Shown: one piece after another, positions 28,134-43,100 of the stretch
How positions within the stretch are numbered: position 1 is the first letter of the stretch
How the letters are laid out: each line of letters begins with the position of its first letter
Source of the DNA: Pocillopora verrucosa
Taxonomy: Eukaryota; Cnidaria; Anthozoa; Scleractinia; Pocilloporidae
Assembly: GCF_036669915.1 (NCBI RefSeq)
Contig: NC_089314.1
Coordinates: 4,659,120-4,723,119 of the forward strand
Direction of reading: 5' to 3'
Length of the DNA stretch: 64,000 bases
Notes under the pieces: generated by a model
Told to the model about the DNA's origin: nothing
Seen by the model: only the letters and a program-made list of their open reading frames with translations
Database searches by the model: none
Program-made: the position numbers and the translations under genes

Positions 28134-31100
28134 ATGGATTTACTCGAGGCAGTCTCCGATAAATGCTGGCGTAGCCTACGAAAACACCCTCGCTCCCAGC
28201 GTACCCCTTACCCTACCCCTGAGAGCACCGTCAAGAGCTCATGGCAAAGAGGCCGTCACAATACAGCACCAGCCAAGATGGCGGTGGCTGAGGATATACT
28301 GAAAGACCCCTACTTTGCAGATCTCGACATTGATTTGAGCCAATTTTCTGAAGAGGAAAAAACGGTGATACTTGGCGTCATGCAAAAAGCCAAGGTAAGG
28401 ATTTGAAATATATGGAAATCTCGGATTGTGTTAACTTTTGCGACTGTCAATACAACAGAATTATCGTTCCATGTGTTTTGTCCGCTTCGATCAATTGTGA
28501 CTCAAATGGAATTAAGGGAAGATTGGTTAAATTATTTCATGACAAAGACCATTTATATTTTAATAAACCCAGTTTTCTGGATTTATCCATTTTAGGTTCT
28601 TGATCAGCAGCAAATTGAAGATAAATTCAGGTAAGGCTTCACAATTTTCAGCTTAGATTCAACATGCCAGCTTTTATGGATGCATTAAGCTTCATTTGTT
28701 AGCACCTTATTTTGGCAAAGAGTTATGCTAAAGTATGCGTGCTTAAATTTAAATGAGCTGAGCTTGGAAAAGAATCTCCGAACACACGGATTTTAGATTT
28801 TTATGAACAGGTGGAGGCGTGTACAGTTGAAAATCCTCTGTACAACCTTTAGACTTGTAGGGAGGAGTAGGGGAAGGTTTCCGGCAGCTGCGAACACATG
28901 CGCTTACAGCTGTGTCTCTGTGCTCGTTTAAACTTTTGTTATTCAAAACTTCTGTGTGCATTTTGTAGATGTAGATTTTATTGTAATCCAAGAGTATCTA
29001 AGGTAGAAGTTGACCTACTTGATTAACTCTTAAGCTTCCAGGAGAGACCAGGAAAGAATTTCTCCATTCAATCTCAATACAATATCAAGTGGACAAGTGA
29101 TGACAATAAAGAAAAATATCAGTTAGAGGAGTACTAGTTGATCCAAAACTAAATTCTCCAAACTAGCATCTTAAGAATTGTATATATCTTGGGAGTCGAG
29201 AAATTAAAATCATGATAAATTATGCGACAGACAATAAGGATAGTTAATATTGAGAATTTTGGAATGCAATAGAAAATATGATTATGGTTCGCTAACTTTG
29301 CCAGGAAACCAACAGAGGGACAACTTAGCAAATGGACAAATCTAATGAAGGGCTGGCAGTTTAGATGGTTCACTCTTGATCCTGGTTCTGGGTTATTGGA
29401 ATATTATGTGGTAAGAATTGATGATCAATGGCTGACATCTGTGCTCCAAGCTGTGACCTTTTTGGTTGCCATGGTGACTAGGAAAATGGAGGCTAAATTT
29501 AAAATACAAGTTGCCAATTTGGCAGCCTGTGTTTGACAGCCATGTAGCAAGTTGTAAAAAAAGGAAAAAAAAAAAAAGTAACCATAACTGGATTTTTATG
29601 TCATTCAATAACTAAAAGTGAAAAAGCATGAAGCCCTTTCTAATTATATTTCACTATTCTCCTGCTTATTTGTATTTTAATGAAAACTGTGACTCTCAGG
29701 CGCATGATAATTTGAGTAATGATGGGGGAAAAAGGGAAGAAATTTGTGTAGCTTGATAACACTATCTCCCTTTCTATCCAGGTAGATAGATATGCCTTCA
29801 ATATTCAAGCAGATTTTAGCATAACATTATATGATGTTTGTGTTTTTTTTACAATTCAATAGGGAGAATTTAATACTCAACAACTGATTGGAGCACTTAG
29901 AATTATCTACTTCTGTTGCTGACTTAAAACAAGGCCTCTTTCACAATGATACTCATCTTCTAATTATGCTTAATCAGAAAAATCCAGAATTTTCATTTCT
30001 TTTTCTACTAGAATTACTAACTGTAACCTTACTGATGTTGTATTGAGGCAGAAATAGTGAAACTAGAATCAGTGATATATTTTGATTTACTATTTTGTAA
30101 ATATTAGGATAAAGAGAAGAAGAAGCTGGGACCAAGAGGATCAGTTTATCTTGGGGTAAGATTCCTTTATTGAACATGGAGTACAAGTTTCACAAATTAG
30201 TTGTTTCATGATTGCAGTTTTCACAATTATCATTATAGTTTACATTTCACTTCTTGATTTCACAGGAATTAGAAGTGTTACTAGGTAGTTTAAAATGCAA
30301 CTTCCTTATTATGTGGCAGATATTCTATCAAGGTTTCCTCTGTCTTGGATTGAATTTTTTCATTTACTGTTTGTTTGTATATTTTTTTGGTTTCTTTGAT
30401 TGTAATAGGGAAGTATGATAGCTCCCAGTGATGAGGATTCATTCACATTCAGTGTTAGTGCAGCTAATGGTGATATTTTTAAACTGCGAGGTAACTGTTT
30501 GTCACAACATTTTAAGCATAATCTTATAAGTTTTTTGTAATGCTATCAAGATGGAAAACAATGGCGGACATTATTATTTAGAATACTAATTAGTAATACG
30601 ATGTTCAATTATAATAATTTCATATCTAAATCATTGATTAACCTTTAACCCCCAAGAGTGAGTAACACCTAATTTCTCCTTACAGTATCACCCCTGAGTC
30701 AAACATTAAGGTCTCAAGAATTAAAGAAATGATCACAACTAAAGGAACTCTTGATTGTTAAACAAACTCTCCTTTTCAGCACCTTAGGAAACATGTAGGG
30801 ATCAGTATGGAGAATTTGCATAATGATGATAAGTTGCAAGGGGTTAAACTACCATTTGCTATCAATAGCTCCATTCTTTCTTTCAACTTATGTTTGCTTA
30901 CAGAAAAAAAATCACTGTCAAGTTCTTATTTGATATGTGTGCAGTTGGTCAAAACCTTTTTGAAGTAGGAATCATTATTTAATGGTTCTTTGTTTATTTT
31001 TTTTACTTCCTAATGAATTATGATGAAAACCCTTCTCTAATTCTTATTGTGTTTCTCCTGAATTCAGCCAATGATGCAAAAGAAAGACAGGACTGGATTA

Positions 31101-34100
31101 ATAAACTGAGAAGCGTGGCAGAGTTTCATACATCAAGTATTGCTCAGGTGCAATTTTCATGTCGCAATTTGATTTAAGTTTGATAACTGCTCCATCCCCC
31201 TCCTCTAATTGATTATTTTTTTGGCAAATCATGAAAATGAAAAAAAAATTTCTCCCACTTTTTGTTGCACAAACCCTCTCAATTTTTTCTATCCAAACAT
31301 TTATTGATTTACAATCTGCAAAAGTTGGCCTGCTAGTTCGGCCAATCTCAAATCCATTTTTTGAGGTTGATTTTAAGAGACAAATTAATGAATAGATTTG
31401 TTGACTAGCTCTTAAAAACTTGGCACCTGTGTGAACTCTGCTAAATCTATGTTTCTTACTAGGCTGCCCCACCATTATACACCACACACAGTTTTTCTGT
31501 GTCAGCTGCACAGTCAAGTGGTCCTGTCAAGCCAAACACAACGACAGCATCCTCAAGTGGCCATCCTAATGTTGCAGCGGCAGATGAGTTGGTGTCAGAC
31601 TCACCCAAAGTGACACACAAAACCTATCATGTACCTGAAAAGATCATGGAGGGAATGTCCCACGTTAGAGATGACCTGTACAGAATAGAAGATCAACAGA
31701 TGGTTTTTATTGATCAATTAGAGGTTAATGCTCTTTGCTAGTTACTAGTTATCCTGTTTTAAATTGAAATAGTTGAGTTAGATGAGCATCACAGATTGCG
31801 CGAATTTTTCCTTTGATAGGGTTAATCAATCGACAATAAAATTTTTCAGGTGTACATTATAGCAGCTTGTTGTCAACTTCACTGGAGAACATAGTAAAAC
31901 TCAAGTTACAACAATTTTAAGTTATGGACAGAGTTGATTCTTAGTTAGTTTGGTTGTCAAGTGCATTTTGACTGTGCTTTTGCGAGACAAAATAAAATTG
32001 TACTGGCTAATGGGGACTCAGTAAAAAATATTCCAAGTGGCCAATGAGAACTCTAAGTATAAACAGATGTCAAACTTCCTGGAATGAAAGGGAATGAGAA
32101 AGACTTAGTCACCTTTGGTTTTAGTTATTTATCTGAATGGGTGGCATGAGTTTTCTCGACCAATCACAGAGTGAAGAGAAGCAGAACAAAAGTAAACATA
32201 GGTTACCTTTAGTAGCTTCAGATTTGCAAATTTCCATTCTCTCTCTCTCTGCTGATTCCATTACCCCTATGAGTTTGAGGTACATCTGTATGCTGTAGTG
32301 AAAAAGGTATTGATTTTCGTTGGTTGTAATATTTTCTGCAACAAATAGCACATGACTAGTTTGTAACTTTGAGAGTAAACATCAGTTATAAAGCATAAAG
32401 GCTTTTGTAAATTACTATCCATACTATTAATAAATCATCTGAATCCGGATGAAGTGTACAATCTTCTTATTGCAGTTGGATCCAACAGGAGAAGAATCAC
32501 TCTTTCCTTTGGATAATGTAAGTAATGAAAATGTAATGAAATTACCTCTGGATATAAGTTTATCAGTTCTAATTCTATCAGTTGTTACTTTTAGGTGAGA
32601 ATCAATTATTAATATATTAATTATAAGACTTTTTGCACACTGTCTGTGCTTGGCTAGTTGCTATAACACAGTTCTTTTACTGCATGGTATATTTTGTGAA
32701 TTGCTGTCTCAAATACTGGAAAATAAAACTATCAGTTTGTAGTATTGATTTGATTTGTTTTTCATTTCAGGATGTACTGATTTTAAAAGCAACTGCTCAG
32801 GTTATTGTCACTGATACTTTTTTAAAATCCCTTTTGCATAGAAAAGATGTTGTAGTGCAAACGAAAAATTTCAGGTCATCATTGTTTCAAACTTGTGTGA
32901 TAATTATGTATCTCCCTTAACTCTTTTAACAAATAAATACACAAATCAAACCATTTTGATTTTATTTTAACCTAAGAAAAAAATTACAACAGACAAAAAC
33001 AAAAAAATTTTGTGATACCATTTTTTGGGGCTAGTTTTAGTTATTATTTGAGACAAGGAAAGCTGAAAAAACTACAAAATACACAACATAGTTGTTTAGA
33101 TGTAGAGATGAATTTGAAAGAGGTTTTACTAAGTTGAGAGCAGAGGAGAAGATTGAGGATAGCAATGGATTTCAAATGCCTCACTAAAAAAAATTCTACC
33201 AAATTCACCCCATTGCATTGAGGTCTGATTGCTTGGTACATACACCAGCTATAGTAACTGTAACTGTTTGAATTCATGTGCTAGCACATTGCCAAAGTGC
33301 CACATGAAAACCCATTTTTTACATTATGTTATTATTTTTTTGTTTTAGTCTGCTCTCAGTACGCTGCATCACTGTTTTTCGATCCTCCAAGGACAGGTAT
33401 TCAGTGTATTTTCCGTGTAACGTCTGCTTCTAGTACTGGTAGATTATTTAAGCAGACAGTTGACAAACTTGTTAGTAATGGTTAGTCATTTCTATAGCAC
33501 CAAGTTCTCTTTACTAATTTGCAAAGGAAGGAATAGCAGCTAGTTGAGAGAATTGCTTAGTAAATCAGATCTTGGCCGGCAAAAGCCGCTGAATTAGTAA
33601 GTGTGATACGCAGTGTAAATAGTTTTGAGAATTGACATTAACAGTATTTTGGTTCCAATTTAAGTCTGAAATATATCTACTTTACAGTTTTATTGTGACT
33701 TATCCTAAGAGTAGCTTTTGCAGGTGAAAATCTAATTACACTTTATCAATTATTTTTATCTGGATAATTCATTATTAAAATTTCACATGGAACTTGATAG
33801 CCTTTCAAAGCAAAAAGTAGTTTAGGACTAAAAACCACAATATCTTTCCAGTTGTGTTTCTCCTTCCAACTATGAAAACAGAATTAACAAAAACTACCTT
33901 TGCTCTGTTTGAAATTTTTTTTAATCCAAAAACACATTGCTTTGGCTAGTTCATAAGAATCTAGTGTTACACTCCTCTTGATGTCTTTTCCATTTCCTTG
34001 TTACTTGTCTGCGAGGCATTGTCGTTGAAACGAGAAACTAGTGTTAAGTCTTCAATGAAAGTAACTCACCACTTAAGTTGAGCTTTATAGTTCATTTGTA

Positions 34101-37100
34101 TTGTTTCCTTTTACAGGCAGCCGATGTTCAAAGTGAAACTTCAGGTACCTTTCGTTCTTTTATTTTCGCCGAACATTTTCACTTTTTTGCTTTTTTTTCC
34201 CGTCGTAAACATTTTAAACCGTAATGTACATGTTAACTTTGCAACCTGCCTGGCCAGTCTAGTGTCGCCTGCAAGTTCTACTTTTTTTTTTTCTTTTTTT
34301 CCAAGTACCGGATTTTCAAGGTAAAATATCATGCAACTGAATTCACCGTCGATATGTTTCGCTCTTTTCCAAGGGATGTTGTCGTCTATCTTCGTATGTC
34401 CCATTTTTGTTTTTATCCATCGAAAGTTGTGTTCCAATCTCTTATTTCTCTTTTTCTGTCTCATTCTCTTTTTTTCAAACTTTGCGTTGTCACAATGATC
34501 TGTTTCCGTAAAGCATCGTTAAATAAAGTGAAATTTATTTCTCAGTTTTTGTATAAATATATAACAACCAGGACCTGTTTTCTAGATCACGTACAGTCTC
34601 GAGGGTTTACCCAACAACTTTTACAAAATTACGCGTTTGACGTCCATTGTGATCAAACCCTTGATTGAATAATGGTTGAATTTTGACTTTGTCGACAGCG
34701 CGGCTGTGCCATTTGCATCTCCACCTGACATTATTTTATTCCTTTAATTGTCATGCTAAAACAGAACTGGTGGTTTCAGTGAGATACTGACAAAACTGTG
34801 ATAGCCCGTTTTAATTTGGCTTTTAGTTTCTTAAGCAAAAGTTGTGTTAACAAAAATGATTTTTAACTAACGAGCTTTCCGAGAAGAAATTTGGTAAATT
34901 CGTGTCGAATGTAGTTTTAAAGTTTCTGTCGGTGCTTTCTCTTACCAAGGTTAATTTTTGGTTTAACTCAGTATTGGCTCTCTTTTAACAGAATCACGTC
35001 GTGAGTCCATAATCAAATGTTTTTAGTTTGATGTATTTAGATGTACATACGATACATTTATTATCACATGGGCGCACGAACCACTTGACAACTCATTTGT
35101 GTTATTGACGTAACAAGCACTCTTTAGCAAATTAATAATTCATTGTATATACTGGCCGACTTAGCTATATAAATGTGTAACCACCACGACATACGCTTCT
35201 TTATTCGGAGTTTTATTAAACCAGACATCATGTCAAAGCGTCTAATTAACTTCCACCGATACTTGAGAGTGGCTGGCTCGGCTGTCTCATAAACGTGGTA
35301 CGTGCTGTAGTTTCCATGTAGGCGCCGAGCAAATTTATGCTAAATTTTTCACTCATTATGCTTTGCAGGTGAAAGTTTTATTGTGGGAAGTCTTTATTTT
35401 CTCCAGAATTGTGGATAGTTTTTTTTGTTTGTTTCAGTCTTCGTGTGTAAATTTTGCCAAAGTGTGGTGGAATCTGTTTGTTTTTTTTTTGTGGTCAGTA
35501 GAACCCACTAAATGTTACTACTGCGCGAATTATTGAGATGCAAAGAGCAGGCTTATGTAGAATATTCTTCACAGGGAGAGTAATTATTTTGCTATTGAAT
35601 GTTTGCTATTGAAGGTTTCAATAACAATTTTGCAGCAAACTTAGGTTAAGCTCAACGTGGAGTAATTTGAACTGAGATGGAACCTTGCGAAAAGCTATAG
35701 TACTGCGCCACGAGAGCAGGTTGAAATTAAATATAATGCAATGGAGTGTTGTTTTTTGCTTGTTTGCGGCTGTTTCCTCGATTTACATAACTTTCTGCTG
35801 AACACAAAGCAAAAAATTACTTAGTAGTGTTAATTAGTAAAATTGTTTGGCTATTTTTCTTTCAGCAGAAGCGTTGCAGCAGGACGAAAATACTTCCGAG
35901 TAAGTATAGCTTTCTGTTCGGATTTTGAGTCGAGTTTTCATCCCCAGTGTTAAAAAAAATATTCATTAATTCCTCCTCAATTTTCGCTGTCCAAGCGCTG
36001 TGAAAACGAACTTGTTGCATCCCTCAAATATTTACTTTCATAAGAAATAGATCAGCTAAACAAATTTCTCGCCAGTGATATTCTTGCGTTTTAACTTTTC
36101 ACTTAAAATAATTAGGCAGCAAATGCTTCGCTGTGTTTACGATATTCTATTGTCAACATGCTTTTCATTTAACAGACGTTGTACTTATCAAACCCAGGCC
36201 TGGTCACAATTTACATTTAGCAGATCCCGCATTTATCAGATACTATCTTTATCAACCATCGTTACATTTGTTCTGTCATTACTCTGTTACATTTTTTTAA
36301 TTAACATCTTTTTAATCGGGGTTTCCTTGAATATCCTATATTTCTTGACGCAATCGCGGTTTGTTTCGTCAGGTTTGCGGGAAAAAAGCGGAAGTGATGG
36401 ATCGAGCTTAAACCTGCTTTCTAAAGAAGTGTTATTTTTATGTCTTGACGAATGACACTCGCGCAACCTGCTACTCTGAGAATGAAAGCACTTGTTTTGA
36501 AACATCAAGTCTAAGTACAAAGCGTTTTTTCTGTGGCAATTTTCCAAACTATTCGCTTCAACTTTGCAGGCAAATTTCGTCGTCTTCCATGTAATCATTT
36601 AACCGCATGGTCAAAATGTCTATCCATTGAGCCAAATGAGTTTTTTACTTCAAATTTAAAAGTGACCTGTCGAAAACAGCTATTTTAATCATTGGCTTGT
36701 ATTTAATTTTCTCGAAAAAATAATGACTTAAGACCAACTATTGTTTGAAGGCGTTGATGTTTTGACAGATCTGACTATCTTGTTCAACGAAAGTCAAATT
36801 TGAGAAAATTATTGCTGAAAGTCCTCAAGTATGCTACAACAAGGAAACATGAGCCTAGCTTATTTTCTCTAGGCCAAAAGAAAGTAAACGGTATGTTTTC
36901 ATGAAGGCAGCTTTGGAGCTCACTTTATTTCGATGGAGAGAGCACTTGTTTCTGCAGCTCAAGACTGACTGGTACAATTAACAGTATATAACCACCTAAG
37001 CTTCCATTCTCAGATACCAAGTTCTTTCAGACGAGTCCTGCTTGGTAAGGATTGAGTTAATTCAAACCCAGTCAATAAATTTTTCTTAATCAACTTCAAG

Positions 37101-40100
37101 TTTAATTAATCGACGTGATTAACGATACAACATTTAAAGCGTGTGATTCCGTGTGCTTTGGGTTTTCATATGCAGGTGTATAGGTATTAGTCATCATAAA
37201 ACAAAGATAAATGAAAACGTGTTATCTTAAAACCGTGCAGTAAAACCTTCATAAAGTTAAGAAATGATAAAATTGACTTTTTTACCCCTTTTTCAGTTAA
37301 AACAAGCACTTTTTGCGTAGCAAGGAATCAAACACGTTTTCTGAATTAGTGATTCCGTTCTTTTTGTCGTTTTAAAATTCTCCTAATCTCCTTCATCATA
37401 GTAACTTTAAACAATATATTTTGTCGTGTTCATTAAAAAAATAAAATTATATAAACGTATAAAATATGGAAGAAGCAGTATTCGAATTTTATACGTGCTC
37501 ATGTAAATATTATTTAGACTTAAACACATGCTTTACTTGAGCTAAATGATTTAACTCAGGTTTCAAAGAACTCAGGGTCAGATCAGCGACAACGCTATGA
37601 GTCGACGACGTCATTTGAGGTAATGAATAAAAATGCGCATGTCACTTAAACATAGGTGTAACCTCTTACTTGTTTGCGACTTTCTTCGTCATTTTTTTCC
37701 GAGGGAGCAATCGACGTTTCGTTAATCTTCGCAAAGCTTATCCGAATATTTTGCGAATGAAAAGGTCCTTTGAAACTGATGCACCTCTACACTACCCACT
37801 GCTTTTAGAGAAGACTATTTTTTTCCTGGAACCGCGTTGTCAACCTCTCTAAGCAGAAGTACACGAAGTGCGCTGTATTTGGACGAAACTCTCGTAGATT
37901 TTCCTTCTTTTACCAAGATAATGTATAATCATGTTTGAAAGCGTAAAGATGTGGCTTGTAAAAAGACGTGGTTTTTTTTTAATTGACCTTGACTAATTTT
38001 ATACATACAACTGAACAACTTCCCTCGGCAATGTCTCATTTGAGCATATTCGTTCATCTCCGACCGATTGAGCGATATTGAGCCCGCAATTTTCTTTTAC
38101 GATTGTGTTGCCAAGCAACGCTTCCCATCTGTGAAGCCCGTCGACCACGCATTCAGTGTTATAGAGTTCTAAGACCGGCCATGATATCCAGAAGTGAAAA
38201 CTGGGGCGAAACGAAATGAAAACATTGCGGACGATTGAGGAAAACGATGATTGTTCCCTCGGAAACTGTAACTTATGATAAAGCTGATGAAATCAGTTAA
38301 GGAATTATTGTTATTGTAACCTCAAAAACCCAGATTTTTTCATCAAAAAAGCCAGTTATACTCGGCAATTTTGTAAGATCTGAACAAGGGAAAGAAACCA
38401 AGGTTTGCAGTGTTGTTTTGTGCTACCGAGAATTTTGAATTGTGACTGCTTGACAACTAATACTTTAAAGTTTTAAATCAAAGCTTTCTGGCTTAGTGCG
38501 ATTAACATATTTGTTCTCAAAGACGGGTAAAAACTCTCTCAGCCTTAAATGTAACAGTTTTGCTGGGAAGATTTGACGACAGAGTGTTTTGAAATTGCGA
38601 AAAAATGATTGCCAAGCAGTATTCCTCGGCAAACCAATGAAAATGTAACAAGATCACAGTAGCAATAAATTTTTTATGTACTCTTGGTATTGACGTAACA
38701 GTCTCTGTTTTGAGAGATGTAATCACAGACATTTTTTTCTGTTGAAGTGACCTGCGTCCAATTATCTCCTGTGATTTGAGAGATCTAATATATCGTTATT
38801 GAATGAATATGAATGCCATTCCGCTCCAAGATAATGAAATCCGAGTCCAAAAGTTCTGTTATCATGAATGATTAAGCAAACGATAAGAAGGCGGAAAATA
38901 CAGTTTTTTCTATGTTGGCGTTGTAGAAGAACAACAATTTGATATGAATAAATAATAACCAAACTTCAACATTCGACAATACGCGATGAATTCTTCAAAT
39001 CCGGCTCTAGAAAAATCGACAGACACAAAGAACGTCTTCCAGGGGAATATTTCTCGACTGATTTCGACAAAGCAGTGTTTGTAAGTAATTTTCGTGTGGG
39101 AGATTAGGCACTAGATAAATTCTATATCAAATGGCTTCGTTTAGCTCTGATTTAAGGAGAGAAGTGTTGCCTTTGCTATGGCCTATGTTACACCACAACA
39201 GGTCGGGATTAAACATTGTTTTCATTAGATTAGTGTCATATATATTTTTCACGTCGCTTTTTTTAAATTAAAGCTTCAAGACTCATGGGGATAAAACCGG
39301 CGGAGAGAGTAGGTCGTTTGGCTTCCACAGAAATGTTGGGACTCCAAAATCGCAAAGAAAGGACGGCAAAACATCTGATATTACCACGGATAGCTCAGGT
39401 GTAACGTGTTGCGAGAAAGCCAGGGCCGAGATGAAATACATTGACGGTGAGTAAAAATTTTTCTGAATTTTAAATGTGACCCGAAAACTTTACGTATTCT
39501 GTCTCAATTTTTTTTTTCAAACCTAGAATTTAAAACAGAAACACCTGTCGGTTTAAGTAGTAAATGTTGAATTTCAATATTTTAGGGCTATGTTTCGCGC
39601 AATTTAATTATAAGCGAGTACTATCTTGTCCTGAATTCTGGAACCTTCTCTTTTCTGACGATCCTCGACACCCATGCTGTTTCAATTTACTTTCTCTCTT
39701 TTGATGACTGCAAGAACCATGCTGTTCCAATTTACAAAATATAGTTAACAATTCTTATGAAACCTATTTTTTCGGCTTGAAGTCTGTGGAACACTCTGTG
39801 TAGATGAGGGTTGTCGGAAGCTTTTCCACTGTGCATGAAAGTTAATGAATGATTTTGTCGTAAGCTCGTTACAAAATTTAGACACCCTTCCATATGCGAC
39901 CAAAGAGTTCAAAAGTTATCATCTTTCCGCACAGAGTGATTTACTGATTTCTGTCACAAGTGAGCCTTATTATGGGCTAGCTCTCCATAGGGCTTTTATG
40001 TAGCTCAATGGAAGAATATCGCATTACCGCGAAATCGGATGTCTTGGGTTCAATTCCTTTAAGGGGGACTTTTTTTTTTCGTTCCATGCTCGTGTCTAAA

Positions 40101-43100
40101 CGAATCATTACTTTCTCTATTGACCACTAAATTTGTTTTTTCCCTGAAATAAACATAATGCATTCGGCATTTTTGCTGTAAGGATTTGAGAACAGCATTG
40201 TAGACCAGACCGAGCTTAGTGTACCACGATTGCCGAGAAATCATTGCATTTTATTTCTTTGACGAGCAGTCATAAAAATAACGAGATAACCGTGTGTGTA
40301 AGTTTTTCTTATTCCATTGCCAGTTTGTCCAGACCATTTTTTCCCTGCGTGCTGACCATTCGGTCACCACGACCAAGATGACTAAAATCTAATTTCTCCC
40401 TACAATAACATTCCAAAATCACGCATTAAGGTCATGAGAATTAAGGAAATGATCATCAATCTAAGAAACCTTTCAGATTGTTATATAAATTCTCCCCGTC
40501 AGTACCTTTGAGAATGTTAAGAGAACATTATGGAGAATATGCATACTGATGGAGGGAGTAAAGACTTACTTATTATTTTTGGCGTTGTAGCTCGTAGAGA
40601 GGAAGAGGAAACTGACGACGAGGCCTATTGTACAGGAGAAGAACCTGAAAACCAGTCGGTTGAGGAACATAAAAGTGTCATACTACATCTTGTCTCTCAG
40701 CTCAAGCTAGGAATGGACTTGACTAAGGTACCTTGTGGAGTTCTCGAGATGTGCACAGGACTGAAATCAGTGGAGACATCGAATTCGAGTACTCGGTAAC
40801 GAGTACAAGATTTGAACTCAAGTTTTCAGCATATGGTTATTGTTATTGTTTACGAAAGTAATTGAGCCCTTTCTTGATTGAAGAAATGTAAAACTTCTAA
40901 CGTCAAGAACTTTGGAAAACGTTAAATTTATAGCAAAAATAAGAAAATTTTTACACCCAGCCCCATCGTGTTCCATTGTTTCTAAAATTTGCATTGAATG
41001 GACCCTGTTTCAACGGTGGTCATTTCTACTGTGTTTTTTTTAAGGTTGTTTTACCAACATTTATTCTTGAGCCGCGTTCCTTGTTGGAAATGTATGCAGA
41101 CTTCTTTGCCCATCCTGATTTGTTTATTAAGTAAGTATCATTACTTTAAGAGCATGAACACCACGTGCATGGTCTGAGGTTGCCATGTGCAAGTCACATG
41201 CATACGTTTATGTCCATTATTTTTTTGGTAAATTGAAATTTCGTGCCTTTTGTTGACTGTAACCCTAACTCGAATATTTTCAATTTCATATCGTCTTTTT
41301 TTTTAGAATTCCTGACGGTCTCACGGCAGAAGATAGGATTTTATCTGTTTTAGAATTCTACTTAACTTCCTTCCATGCGGGAAGAAAGGTGAGATATCCA
41401 ACAAGTTATCGTATATTTCTTAGTCCGTTCCTTCGTTTGTCTTCGTTCTTGTAGTCATTATTGTAATTCGTTAAAATATCTCTACATTTCTTTTTCTACG
41501 TTTAGGGTTCTCTAGCCAAGAAACCCTACAATCCCATATTAGGAGAGACATTTCACTGTTCCTGGAAAGTGCCAAGTTTGTCTAGCGGGAAACAAGCTTC
41601 CACAAACAGTCATATTGATCACTCTTCGACGGCCTCTGATGAAGGAAAAGTTTCGTTTGTTGCAGAACAGCTTTCCCATCATCCTCCGAGTGAGTAATTT
41701 AAACAGGTTCAAATAGTTAAAATATCATCGTGCTTATAAACGTAGCAGAAGAGCTGTAGCGTTATTTGAATTCTTCTAGGAGTACAGTACAAAAGATCGG
41801 TACACCATCTCGATTTCGTCACCTCATAAGATCGACACCGTAAGAATTTTAATTCATTGTGGTCTGTTGTCACTCTAACAGTTTCCGGGTTTTACGCTGA
41901 ATGTCCAAGCAAGAAGCTGTGTTTTAATGCTCATATTTGGACGAAGTCGAAGTTTTATGGAATGTCTATAGGTGTAGTGAATCAAGGAGTAGGTAAGGAC
42001 TGATCGATATTTGTCTTCTCCTTACAATATCGGTACGGTGCTAAGCTCTAAAGGAAAGAGAATGAAGTTGTCCTGATATTTGTCAGTTTTTATGTGAATT
42101 TATGCTTCTCCCTCCATTTTAGCTATGTACTGTGACAAAAAATCGTTTTGGTTTTCCATCGCCGTAGAATGTTTGCTCTTTCCACTCCTTTTGGCATTGT
42201 TAAACTATTCCATAATTTCAGTGATTTAGGAATGGTAATCAAGAATATCGTACACTCAGGTTTTATATTGAAATTGCTACCTCGTTTGTTTCAAATGTAC
42301 AAATACATGGGACAACATTGTCTACTTTTTTTTAAATACTCTTTCTCTGATATTTGTTCGAACTCAGGCTCTAGTCGTTTTGGGAATCTGAATCCAAAAA
42401 TCCCATTTTAAACAATATTTCAGTGTGACACTTTACTCGTCAACTCACGTTGTACGTTTGTCGCCTCTCTTCAGGTGTAATTACCTTGTTAGAGCACAAC
42501 GAAGATTATGTTATAACGTTTCCTAGCACGTATTGCAGGTGAGAGTTGTACTTTGGATGGCTATGTTTTCAATCGAGTGTAGGTGAAATTCAGGCAGTTA
42601 CAAAGGCTACTAAACAATAACAGTCATTCTGATCTTGTTCTTAATAAAGTGATATTCAAAAAAATTAAACGTCAATGAATTTGAACAACGCCAACTCCAA
42701 GGTGAGCCAATAGGAGCTCAAAGATTTTTCGGGAAAAGTCACCATTTGCTCAAGTCTTATCTTTGAATGACGGTTTAGCGTAAGATTTTAAACCAACCAT
42801 AGTCAGGGCAACTCCAACTGTGATAACTAGGATATTTTGGGATACTTCTGGCACAATCTAAAACCTCTCTTTTAAAAGCTTATTGTCACTTCACTAAATC
42901 GTTACCTGGGTGTATTTTGATCAACGATTTTAATTCTATTACCTAATTTAAACTGATCACTTATATCTCAACAATATTTCAGAGAAACTGATGAATTGTT
43001 CAAAGCCTTTTCTTCGACAATTATTGAAAGCGTAAACCATCCTTTTGTTGAAATGTCTGGAGCTTTTACTTATCTTCTGCAATCAGTTTAAAAATGATAT

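Noticed and set aside
36075..36455. 126-aa plus-strand frame in the ORP intron
   Set aside because: No Kozak, splice, domain or codon-use support; AT-rich hydrophobic translation typical of intron sequence.
40001..40079. Functional tRNA gene
   Set aside because: Promoter boxes and T-run are good, but stems are broken and relatives are dispersed.
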